DNA of 12,598 nt from positions 1 to 12,598 of the forward strand of contig JBBRAW010000105.1 of NCBI GenBank assembly GCA_038206385.1, read 5' to 3'. Position numbers and translations under genes: made by a program. Of this stretch, positions 1 to 6,690 are shown one piece after another. How positions within the stretch are numbered: the first letter of the stretch is position 1; each line of letters begins with the position of its first letter. Source of the DNA: JANXSD01 sp038206385 (GTDB lineage Bacteria > Bacteroidota > Bacteroidia > AKYH767-A > OLB10). The notes beneath the pieces are model-generated. The model saw only the letters and a program-made list of their open reading frames with translations. It ran no database searches and was not told the DNA's origin.

Positions 1-7
1 TGCGCAT

Positions 8-3000
8 TTAATTCGTAAAATTATAAAGCGTAGTTCCACTAAATAAAACAATATTCTTACTCCATGTTTCAATTGAATTTCGATGATGAACAACGATATA
101 ATAATTGTTTCCTGATGCCGCAGCAGGAAATGGAATTGCAGCATTTCCAGATATGCTTAAAACTTCTTTTGCAGAATAGACTAATCCATAAGGCGAAGTT
201 GCTGCATGTAACTCTACGGTAATCGTATCAGTTTGTCCTGCTGCTACAATAGAATTCATTTGTCCACTACCCAAATAAAACCCTTGAATGAATACGTGTA
301 ATTGTAATGTTACATTATTGCTTACTGTAAAGGATGGGCCAGTTGCAATTCCGCAAACTGTTGTTACTCGTATAACACCAGTTGTTGCACCAACAGGAAC
401 GGTTGCATTAATTTGATTGTCGTTTACAATAGAAAACAATGGTGCATTAATACTATTAAATGATACTGCAGTAGTCGTTAAAAATCCAGATCCATTTATT
501 GCAATTGATGTTCCAACTGAAGCAGTAGAAGGAGTATAACTTGTTATAACTGCCGGGCTAGATGCATTTACATTTATTGCATTTGAAATTGCAGGACATA
601 ATGCCGGAGCTGCAGGAAATGTTATGGTCCAATTATTAATAGTTCCTACGTCCACAGCGGCACGATCATACGCAAATAGTTTCCAATCTCCATTAGGATT
701 TATCGATCCAGAATTAATTGCCGCAAAGGTTAAAATTGTAGTTGCAGGTGTGCATCCAGTAACAGTAAATAATGTTGTCCAAGGCTTATACAATCCAGTA
801 TAAGGAGATCCCGTTGCAGGAATTTGAGCACTACCAGAATCAGCAAAAACAGTATTTGTAAAATTATCACCACTACTTCCAATTGCATTTGCTAAACCTA
901 ATCGCTGACCACCTGGTGATTCAAGATACAATTGAAGATCGGCATCATAAGTATGAGTTATATTAATGGAGATGTAAATTTTTGCTGATGCAATTGTTGA
1001 TGTATACCCAGATACATTTATTGTGCTACTAACTCCAGTACAACTATTATCAGGAATTGATGCAACAGTTGTATTGCTAAATGTAAGTGGAAGATATGAA
1101 GCAACATCATAAGCGCCACTTTGATTTACACTTAATGTTGCAGCATTAGCACCAAAAATATCAACTCCATTTTTTCTCCATTGATTGTATGAACTTGCTG
1201 CAGGTGTGTACGACAATGAAACCGATCCAGTAGTACAAATTGTAGTTGTGCTTCCTGCACTAACGACTGCGGGACTCGGACTATTCAAAAGATTAAGCGC
1301 TAAGGTACTTACTGTTCCACTACCGCAACTATTTGTTCCAGCAACTGTAATATTTCCTGATGTAGTTCCAAAACTTACTGTAATTGTATTTGTATTTATT
1401 CCAGATGTGATACTTGCTCCACCTGGTAAAGTCCAATTATATCCAGTTGCATTTGTTATTGCGCTAACAGAATAAATATTTCCAACACTATTTTTACAAG
1501 AAGAAGTTGGTCCGCTTATTACTCCTGCTGCTGAGGGAAGCACTAAAACTGTAACTGCAAATAATGGAGAACTGTTTCCAGTAAAACATGCGTTAGAAGG
1601 TATTACACTTACATTACCTGAAACAGCAACCGCTGAATAAGTAACAGTAATGCTTGTTGTATTATTTCCTGCTGATATACTTGCACCTGTTGGCAATGAC
1701 CATGTATATGTTGTTGCATTTGTAATTGCGGAGATTGAATATACTACTGATGTTTGCCCTTGACAAACTGAAGCTATTCCAGTAATATTTCCAGCACTTC
1801 CAACAGAATTTAATTTCGTTAAATTAACTCCATTATCCGAACCAATAACTACTGGATTCGAACTTACAATACGAATGCGATATCCCGTTCCTGTACCAGT
1901 AGGTATGGTGCATGAAATTGTTCCAGAAGAAGCAACACTTGTTAATGTTCCAATGGAAACCGGACTTGTAAATGATCCTGCTGAATTTGATAATTGTGCA
2001 GTAAAAATGTTTCCTGCATTCGCTGGACCATCGCCAGTATAATTCACATTTAATGTTTGTCCAACACATAAATTTGTGGTAGAAATTGTATTTGTGTTGA
2101 GTGTAGTTAATACTGGAGAGCTCGCCTGAATAGCAAAATTAACATCATTAATATCAAAGAAAATATTTCCTACTGCTTCTATTTTAATTCGTGCTTGAGT
2201 TGTTAATATTGCTGGAACAGTAATTAATTCTGTACCATCATTTGGTGTACTTGCTGCAACAACATTTGGAAAAGTTAATCCACCATCTGTAGAAAAAGAA
2301 ATTTTAACATTCGCACAATTAATGGGTGAAATATTACTTGATGAAACATCCCAAGTAACAGTTTGTGATGATCCGGAATTCCAAATAACAGCAGTATTTT
2401 GTACCGTAACTTTAAATGGAGTTGAAGTATTAATTACTTGAACTTTTAATGTGTCATCATTATGAGTGACACCTCCTCCTCCACTTCTATTATCTCTAAC
2501 AGTTAATCGAAATTTTAAAGTTCGCGCATACGTTGGTAGGAGTTCTCCAATGGTGGTTACATTATTTAAAATATCCGAAAGTATTGGAAATGTTCTACTA
2601 GGACTTGTTACTGGAGAAAACGGTCGGAAGAGAGGAGCATCTAAAGTTGGTGCATTCCATGCTCCACCTGTTGCAGTTTTATCAAACTCTTCCCAACTAT
2701 ATGTAATCGCATCCCCATCAGGATCCGAACCTACACCAGTAATTGTAAACGGTGTTTTATATGGAATGATAAAATTTGCTGTTGCTCCGATCGATGCAGT
2801 TGGAGGATTATTTCCAGTAGCAGATTGTACAGCACAACCATTTCCAGTACCTAAAACAGAAAAATTATAAATCTCATCAAAACTCCAAGTATGAAAATAA
2901 GCAATGCTATGAGGAGCTAAATCATCGGTGCTACAAATTCCGGCATACGCCATAATCGTAACGCCACTACCTGGTTCATAAGCGGCAGATGCTGCACGAT

Positions 3001-4084
3001 TTCCACCACCACAAGAACCTAATACGCTATTGAATGTATGATTCGCTCCAAATTGATGTCCCATCTCATGCGCTACGTAATCAACATCAAACGAATCACC
3101 AACAGGACTAGAATTTCCAGTTACACCTTTTGCTTTGCTTGTTCCACAAGGACCATTTAATTGTGCTACTCCACCACCTCCAGTACTAAATACGTGACCT
3201 ATATCATAATTTGCCGTTCCTATTACGGCATTAATGTTATTTTGATTTTCGGTTAACATAGTACTGCCGTTTGTATTAGTATAAGGATCTGTGGCACCAT
3301 TTAAATAAATCAAAAGATTATTATTCGCTATCATTACCATACGAATAGAAGCTTCAGTTTCATAAATCCCATTTACACGCAACATGCTCGCTACCATTCC
3401 CGACATTGCTCCAGATGTTGTTCCTCCTTTTGTGGCAGCGTATTCACCCGTACATGCTAATGCAAGTCTGTAAGTTCTTAATTGGGCACCATTAGATCGT
3501 AATGCGGAATGGTTTGCTGTAATTAAATTGTTTTTACCAATGTCCTTTTCTGTTTCGCAAATAAATGAATTGTATGCTTTGAAATCATTACTATAGTAAA
3601 CAATATAATCACGAGTATTAAACTGATTATATGGATCTATAAAAACACTTCCTTCAGGAGATAAAACCATCGCTTGAAAACCAAGATCCGTAAAACTTAC
3701 TTTAATAATATCAGTTGGATGGTCTACCCCTTGTCCAGAATATGTTTTAAAACTTGGAAATTTTTGTGCTAATCCAGGTTCCATCATTACCGTTTCAACC
3801 ATTTTGAAAGAATGAACTGTTCCATTTGGGAAAGGAATTTCAAGTATTACATTGCTTTTCCTACCCATATTTGTAAATTCCATGGGTGAATTTGACAGAT
3901 ATGTCTTTATTGAGGAAATATTTAATTGAAATAATTCAAATTTTGAAGGAAGTGCATATCGTTCTGTGCCATTTGTCAATTGATTGGATCGGATTTTTGT
4001 CCAGTTCTTTTCAAACGAAGATTGCGCATTTAAGGAGTAAGAACCAAGACACAGCGCAAAAATTACAAGTAATAATTTATTCAT
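8..4084 (-). CDS. Secreted reprolysin-like zinc metalloprotease (metzincin) with PKD-like, P and IPT/TIG domains
   Basis: A 1358-residue exported protease. Residues 1-21 form a signal peptide (basic start, hydrophobic core, ending LNAQ). Residues ~22-195 look like a propeptide. The catalytic domain spans ~200-415, with the metzincin zinc motif HEMGHQFGANH at 339-349 (His339, His343, His349; Glu340 as general base) and a Met-turn around Met378 (TIMAYAGIC). This matches the M12B/reprolysin-like group common in Bacteroidota. Then come β-rich modules: PKD/Ig-like at ~425-655 and ~658-755, two near-identical PKD-like repeats at ~766-848 and ~852-932, an Ig-like segment at ~940-990, a proprotein-convertase P domain at ~1005-1157 (DADLQLYLESPGG, NPNGDWKLFAYD) and an IPT/TIG domain at ~1178-1255. 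The final ~100 residues match a C-terminal module often seen in Bacteroidota surface proteins (DTITVELHAATSPY, YYIVVHHRN). That module normally continues past the point where this frame stops, and no T9SS sorting domain is visible. It is transcribed away from the exosortase locus. The metalloprotease call is near certain; substrate is unknown. Confidence 0.93.
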   Translation of the reverse strand: MNKLLLVIFALCLGSYSLNAQSSFEKNWTKIRSNQLTNGTERYALPSKFELFQLNISSIKTYLSNSPMEFTNMGRKSNVILEIPFPNGTVHSFKMVETVMMEPGLAQKFPSFKTYSGQGVDHPTDIIKVSFTDLGFQAMVLSPEGSVFIDPYNQFNTRDYIVYYSNDFKAYNSFICETEKDIGKNNLITANHSALRSNGAQLRTYRLALACTGEYAATKGGTTSGAMSGMVASMLRVNGIYETEASIRMVMIANNNLLIYLNGATDPYTNTNGSTMLTENQNNINAVIGTANYDIGHVFSTGGGGVAQLNGPCGTSKAKGVTGNSSPVGDSFDVDYVAHEMGHQFGANHTFNSVLGSCGGGNRAASAAYEPGSGVTIMAYAGICSTDDLAPHSIAYFHTWSFDEIYNFSVLGTGNGCAVQSATGNNPPTASIGATANFIIPYKTPFTITGVGSDPDGDAITYSWEEFDKTATGGAWNAPTLDAPLFRPFSPVTSPSRTFPILSDILNNVTTIGELLPTYARTLKFRLTVRDNRSGGGGVTHNDDTLKVQVINTSTPFKVTVQNTAVIWNSGSSQTVTWDVSSSNISPINCANVKISFSTDGGLTFPNVVAASTPNDGTELITVPAILTTQARIKIEAVGNIFFDINDVNFAIQASSPVLTTLNTNTISTTNLCVGQTLNVNYTGDGPANAGNIFTAQLSNSAGSFTSPVSIGTLTSVASSGTISCTIPTGTGTGYRIRIVSSNPVVIGSDNGVNLTKLNSVGSAGNITGIASVCQGQTSVVYSISAITNATTYTWSLPTGASISAGNNTTSITVTYSAVAVSGNVSVIPSNACFTGNSSPLFAVTVLVLPSAAGVISGPTSSCKNSVGNIYSVSAITNATGYNWTLPGGASITSGINTNTITVSFGTTSGNITVAGTNSCGSGTVSTLALNLLNSPSPAVVSAGSTTTICTTGSVSLSYTPAASSYNQWRKNGVDIFGANAATLSVNQSGAYDVASYLPLTFSNTTVASIPDNSCTGVSSTINVSGYTSTIASAKIYISINITHTYDADLQLYLESPGGQRLGLANAIGSSGDNFTNTVFADSGSAQIPATGSPYTGLYKPWTTLFTVTGCTPATTILTFAAINSGSINPNGDWKLFAYDRAAVDVGTINNWTITFPAAPALCPAISNAINVNASSPAVITSYTPSTASVGTSIAINGSGFLTTTAVSFNSINAPLFSIVNDNQINATVPVGATTGVIRVTTVCGIATGPSFTVSNNVTLQLHVFIQGFYLGSGQMNSIVAAGQTDTITVELHAATSPYGLVYSAKEVLSISGNAAIPFPAAASGNNYYIVVHHRNSIETWSKNIVLFSGTTLYNFTN
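1373..1474 (-). repeat. PKD-like internal repeat, copy 2 (within the metalloprotease)
   Basis: This codes for residues 871-904 of the protease (YSVSAITNATGYNWTLP, then GASI and ITVSF). It keeps SAITNAT, W-x-LP-x-GASI and the ITV strand of the first copy. Cysteines at the start of each module (Cys774 and Cys863) are also shared in position. Confidence 0.75.
1640..1741 (-). repeat. PKD-like internal repeat, copy 1 (within the metalloprotease)
   Basis: This codes for residues 782-815 of the protease. The stretch begins YSISAITNATTYTWSLP and continues with GASI and a terminal ITV-Y strand. It aligns without gaps to the second copy 89 residues further on, so the module was probably duplicated within the gene. 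Such PKD-like β-domains usually act as spacers or binding modules in secreted Bacteroidota proteins. Confidence 0.75.
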
Positions 4085-4285
4085 AAATTGATTATTTAGG
4101 GAGTTATAAATTCCATCTTCTAATTTTCTGATTTATTTTTAGGAAGGTCTTTACTAACAAAAAGTATGATTGCTAAGTTCAGAATAATCAAACTCTAAGT
4201 CAAGTAAAACTTTAATTAAATACGATCTAACTGCATTTTTACAATTTAAATTACTTGATTTTGGTATTCTTTTGTAATATTTTGA

Positions 4286-4313
4286 AATAAAGTAAGAAAA
4301 AACTTGCTTTATT
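4286..4313. repeat. Inverted repeat overlapping the -33 box (possible operator)
   Basis: Arms AATAAAGTAAG (4286-4296) and CTTGCTTTATT (4303-4313) are complementary at 10 of 11 positions, the exception being a T/G pair, around a six-A centre. The right arm contains the TTG that fits the -33 element of the promoter for the small PID-type gene. As it lies upstream of the expected transcription start, it would act as DNA (a protein-binding site) rather than as RNA. Its function is inferred from position only. Confidence 0.4.
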
Positions 4314-4333
4314 CGTATAAGATCTTAAATTTG
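4304..4333 (+). promoter_or_regulatory. Bacteroidota-type promoter (TTG-N19-TAnnTTTG) for the PID-type small gene
   Basis: TTG at 4304-4306 is followed after exactly 19 bases by TAAATTTG at 4326-4333. This agrees fully with the Bacteroidota housekeeping consensus (-33 TTG and -7 TAnnTTTG). Transcription would start near 4338-4341, giving a leader of about 26-29 bases before the ATG at 4367. This also argues against the in-frame TTG at 4304 as a start codon, because it is the -33 box itself. Confidence 0.75.
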
Positions 4334-4366
4334 CAATTATATACGTTGAATCGAAAACACATAAAA

Positions 4367-4552
4367 ATGAAAAGCATACTACTCAAATCATTACCCCTAA
4401 TTGCATTCTTTGTAATTATGGCAATTCCGATGTTTGCCCAAAAAAGTGATCCTAATGTACCTATTGATGGTGGATTAAGTCTTTTGTTAGCTTCTGGAGC
4501 AGCATACGGTGTTAAGAAATTGAAGAATAAACGAAAGGAAAAGCAATTGTAA
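4367..4552 (+). CDS. Tiny exported protein with PID-type exosortase sorting signal
   Basis: A 61-residue protein. Residues 1-24 are a signal peptide (MKSILLK, hydrophobic core, cleavage expected after MFA). About ten polar residues follow (Gln25-Asp34), then P-I-D at 32-34, Gly-Gly, a short hydrophobic segment (~37-48, LSLLLASGAAYG) and a Lys/Arg-rich tail (50-59). A motif, a hydrophobic stretch and a basic tail at the extreme C terminus is the layout of PEP-CTERM-like signals. The P-I-D form resembles what is called PID-CTERM in Bacteroidota. It is therefore a probable substrate of the exosortase encoded 97 bp downstream. The ATG at 4367 is chosen because the upstream in-frame start lies in the promoter and only this one begins with a signal peptide. 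It has its own promoter and terminator, so it is probably transcribed separately from the exosortase operon. Remarkably, there is no cargo domain. Confidence 0.82.
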   Translation: MKSILLKSLPLIAFFVIMAIPMFAQKSDPNVPIDGGLSLLLASGAAYGVKKLKNKRKEKQL

Positions 4553-4569
4553 ATTCATCAAAAAAAATG

Positions 4570-4596
4570 GTTAGCCTAAAAGCTAACTTTTTTTTT
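4570..4596 (+). terminator. Intrinsic terminator after the PID-type small gene
   Basis: A perfect 6-bp stem GTTAGC/GCTAAC (4570-4575 and 4582-4587) with loop CTAAAA is followed by nine T residues (4588-4596). An A run at 4561-4567 can extend the stem against the T tract. It lies 17 bp after the small gene's stop codon and should separate its transcript from the exosortase operon. Confidence 0.85.
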
Positions 4597-4597
4597 G

Positions 4598-4629
4598 TTT
4601 GTACGTATCATTTTGTTCTGCTATATTAG
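4598..4629 (+). promoter_or_regulatory. Candidate promoter for the exosortase-glycosyltransferase operon
   Basis: TTTG (4598-4601), a 20-bp spacer and TATATTAG (4622-4629) match the Bacteroidota -33/-7 pattern with one mismatch in the -7 element. It sits directly after the terminator T tract and would start transcription near 4635, about 15 bases before the exosortase ATG. The terminator upstream makes some promoter here likely; this particular match is moderate. Confidence 0.45.
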
Positions 4630-4659
4630 CAACATTATAGGTCAAAATAATGATACGTA
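4602..4659. repeat. 11-bp perfect inverted repeat enclosing the -7 box and exosortase start codon
   Basis: Arms TACGTATCATT (4602-4612) and AATGATACGTA (4649-4659) are perfectly complementary, 36 bases apart. The right arm contains the exosortase ATG (4650-4652). The left arm lies in the promoter spacer. It could be a split operator, or a stem that hides the start codon only in transcripts reading through from the upstream gene. A repeat of this length is expected about once by chance in a window this AT-rich (rough estimate), so position is the main argument. Confidence 0.4.
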
Positions 4660-5210
4660 AAATAATTAAAGATCCACGCCAACAACAAATTGCCCTGTTT
4701 GTAATTAAAGCAGTGTTATTATATATTGTTTGGTTCATATTTTATGATTTTCATGTTGCTCAAGATGGATTCGTTAATACTTGGCTTAACCATAGAGTAG
4801 CTACAGATGCTTCATACGTACTTGACATTTTTGGTCTTGACGGAGGTACAATTCCAGGTAATCATCAAACTAGAGTGATGATAAAAGGCGATACAATGGT
4901 TGGTGTTGGAAACCCTTGTAATGGACTTGAACTATTTGCACTTTATGCAGGATTCATAATTTGTTTCCCTGGAAATACAAAATCCAAACTATGGTTTATT
5001 CCCGTTGGATTTATAATTATTCATTTTATTAATGTTCTACGAACTACTGCTTTGGCATATATTCAATTCAAAGCACCAGAATATTTAGATTTCAACCATC
5101 ATTATACTTTTACAATTATTGTGTATGCAATTATTTTCTTACTATGGATAACTTGGGTAAATCGATATTCTAAATTTAATATCTCACCTGAAGATAAAAG
5201 ATCAGCATAA
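4650..5210 (+). CDS. Exosortase/archaeosortase-family transpeptidase (small Bacteroidota type, XrtF/XrtX-like)
   Basis: A 186-residue inner-membrane protein. Hydrophobic segments lie at ~14-33, 94-107, 114-130 and 152-170. The family's catalytic residues are all present in order: Cys90 in NPCNGLELF, Arg131 in NVLRTTALAY, and His150/His151 in DFNHHYTFT. The family recognises a short motif followed by a transmembrane segment and a basic tail at the C terminus of exported proteins, cuts there, and is thought to transfer the product to another acceptor. At 186 residues it is much shorter than the multi-helix EpsH-type exosortases of Proteobacteria and fits the compact Bacteroidota forms. The start at 4650 is the first ATG after the terminator. 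The next gene begins one base after its stop, and a PID-type candidate substrate lies just upstream. Family assignment is very secure; choice between XrtF and XrtX type is uncertain. Confidence 0.93.
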   Translation: MIRKIIKDPRQQQIALFVIKAVLLYIVWFIFYDFHVAQDGFVNTWLNHRVATDASYVLDIFGLDGGTIPGNHQTRVMIKGDTMVGVGNPCNGLELFALYAGFIICFPGNTKSKLWFIPVGFIIIHFINVLRTTALAYIQFKAPEYLDFNHHYTFTIIVYAIIFLLWITWVNRYSKFNISPEDKRSA

Positions 5211-5211
5211 G

Positions 5212-5706
5212 ATGTTCACCAATAAATTTATTCGAATTACACTAATAATAATTTCTTCTGTGATCATGTTATGGCTCGGATTTGAAAGAGATGAGAAATT
5301 GATAGTAATGAAAAATTATCAATTTACTTTTGTTAATCGATATCCAAAAGAACAATTGACTAATTATGATTCAGTAATGAAAAATTTGAAAGGATTTAAA
5401 TTGCCATCAAGATTACAATCATCAATATTCTATAGTTTAAGTTATCTCCTACTTGCTACAGCAATCTTGTACCTCTTTTCACTTTCAAGCTTTATTGCGA
5501 AACTTACAGCATCTTTGTATTTCATTTATATGATTCTTTGCTTTTTCTTAATAAAGATTGGTGCAATGGGGGTTGATTATAGATTAAGTATCGGATTATC
5601 ACATTACCTCGAAGATTTGTTCCTTTCTCCATTCTTCGTTCTAGCATTAGCAGTAATTATTAAAGCATTCGGATTCACTCCCGAATCTCCATCAAATAAA
5701 ATTTAA
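5212..5706 (+). CDS. Exosortase-associated four-helix membrane protein
   Basis: A 164-residue integral membrane protein with hydrophobic segments at ~7-24, 72-91, 94-115 and 137-155. The segment between helices 1 and 2 (~25-70, rich in charged and aromatic residues) should be outside the cytoplasm if the N terminus is inside. A polar stretch (GVDYRLSIGLSHYLED, 118-133) precedes the last helix. No enzymatic motif is visible. The ATG follows the exosortase stop by one base, so the two are probably translationally coupled. Size, topology and position match the small membrane proteins encoded right after XrtF/XrtX-type exosortases in Bacteroidota. A role as partner or substrate adaptor of the exosortase is inferred from this pairing, not from sequence motifs. 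Confidence 0.75.
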   Translation: MFTNKFIRITLIIISSVIMLWLGFERDEKLIVMKNYQFTFVNRYPKEQLTNYDSVMKNLKGFKLPSRLQSSIFYSLSYLLLATAILYLFSLSSFIAKLTASLYFIYMILCFFLIKIGAMGVDYRLSIGLSHYLEDLFLSPFFVLALAVIIKAFGFTPESPSNKI

Positions 5707-5757
5707 GTCGGTATATTTCACAAATAATACTGCTTCAAAAACAACAAACTCAATTTT

Positions 5758-6687
5758 ATGAATATATGGATCTTAATGCCGGTATTTAATGATTGGGAAT
5801 CCTGTTCAATACTATTAGAAAAAGCTGAAGTAGAACTAAAGAAAAATCCAGCATTTAATTATTCTTTCGCAATTGTAAATGACTTTTCAACACTTCCTAT
5901 TCCTTATAATTTTGAAAACAATTTTAATAATCAAATAAAAATAATTCAACTAAATAGAAACGTAGGTCATCAACGAGCTATTGCATTAGGCTTATGTTAT
6001 ATCCAAAAAGAATTACCTTGCGATTATGTTATTGTTATGGATGCGGATGGTGAAGACCGTCCACAAGATATTCCATTGCTAATTGATGAGGCTATCAAAC
6101 AAAATGGTAAAATAATTTTCGCAAAAAGAACAAAGCGTTTTGAAGGATTATGGTTTCGCTTCTTTTACAAATGGTATAAATTCTTTTTCCGAATACTAAC
6201 AGGAAAAACTATTGCTTTTGGAAATTTTTGTGTTATACCATACGACAAATTAAAAAATATTGTTTTTGTTTCTGAATTATGGAATCATTTTTCAGGTGGT
6301 ATTCTTAGATCAAGAATCCCCTATTCAAGTATACCCTTAGAAAGAGGTGTACGATATGCAGGTCAGTCAAAAATGAATTTTATTTCATTAGTGATGCATG
6401 GTTTGTCAGCAATTTCAGTTTATACAGATACACTTGCAGTTAGAATATTACTTTCATCATTAGGATTAATATTCATTGCGCTAATCACCATTTTTATTGT
6501 TGCAGGAATTAGATTATTTACGCCATTCGCAATACCTGGATGGGCATCGTTTGTTGTAATTGGTATACTTATAATAATCTTTCAAGCGTTTATGATATCG
6601 TTATTCTTAGTGTTTAATGTTTTAAATTATCGCACACAACAACATTTTATTCCCGCTTTAGAATACAAAAAATTTATAGAAGAATAA
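5758..6687 (+). CDS. GT2 family glycosyltransferase, DPM1/GtrB-like, with two C-terminal membrane helices
   Basis: A 309-residue enzyme. The GT-A domain begins at once (WILMPVFNDWES), followed by the nucleotide-sugar elements IVNDFS (39-44), NVGHQRAIALGL (68-79) and the metal/nucleotide-binding MDADGEDRPQDIP (94-106). ERGVRYAGQSKM (195-206) is the usual late motif of polyprenyl-phosphate sugar synthases. Two membrane segments follow at ~226-250 and 262-288. Proteins of this build move a sugar from a nucleotide donor to undecaprenyl or dolichyl phosphate on the cytoplasmic face of the membrane. The product would be a donor for GT-C enzymes, three of which are encoded downstream. The 51-bp gap before it has no convincing promoter. 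The methyltransferase begins three bases after the stop. Which sugar it transfers cannot be told. Confidence 0.9.
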   Translation: MNIWILMPVFNDWESCSILLEKAEVELKKNPAFNYSFAIVNDFSTLPIPYNFENNFNNQIKIIQLNRNVGHQRAIALGLCYIQKELPCDYVIVMDADGEDRPQDIPLLIDEAIKQNGKIIFAKRTKRFEGLWFRFFYKWYKFFFRILTGKTIAFGNFCVIPYDKLKNIVFVSELWNHFSGGILRSRIPYSSIPLERGVRYAGQSKMNFISLVMHGLSAISVYTDTLAVRILLSSLGLIFIALITIFIVAGIRLFTPFAIPGWASFVVIGILIIIFQAFMISLFLVFNVLNYRTQQHFIPALEYKKFIEE

Positions 6688-6690
6688 TTA

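Noticed and set aside
1185..1475. Open plus-strand frame of 96 codons opposite the metalloprotease
   Set aside because: It lies antisense to well-conserved PKD-like repeats, has no recognisable motif, and its hydrophobic valine-rich composition follows from the opposite strand's threonine/serine-rich coding.
1833..2069. Minus-strand frame of 78 codons in another frame of the protease gene, rich in Cys and Trp
   Set aside because: Fully contained in the protease coding sequence; Cys/Trp-rich composition is typical of an off-frame reading of Thr/Ser/Asn-rich DNA.
2466..2870. Open plus-strand frame of 134 codons opposite the metalloprotease
   Set aside because: It is antisense to the PKD-like domain after the catalytic core, and no signal peptide, domain or promoter supports it.
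3886..4086. Open plus-strand frame of 66 codons opposite the protease signal peptide region
   Set aside because: It is antisense to the protease N terminus, with no motif and no promoter match.
4158..4192. Possible minus-strand promoter for the metalloprotease (TTTG at 4192-4189, TACTTTTTG at 4166-4158, read on the minus strand)
   Set aside because: The -7 element needs an extra base to fit TAnnTTTG and the spacer is 22 bp; too weak to list as a feature, though the protease promoter must lie in 4085-4300.
5707..5757. TATATTTC at 5712-5719 as a promoter before the GT2 gene
   Set aside because: It matches the -7 box at five of six fixed positions but no TTG lies at the right distance upstream, so the GT2 gene is probably read from the exosortase promoter.
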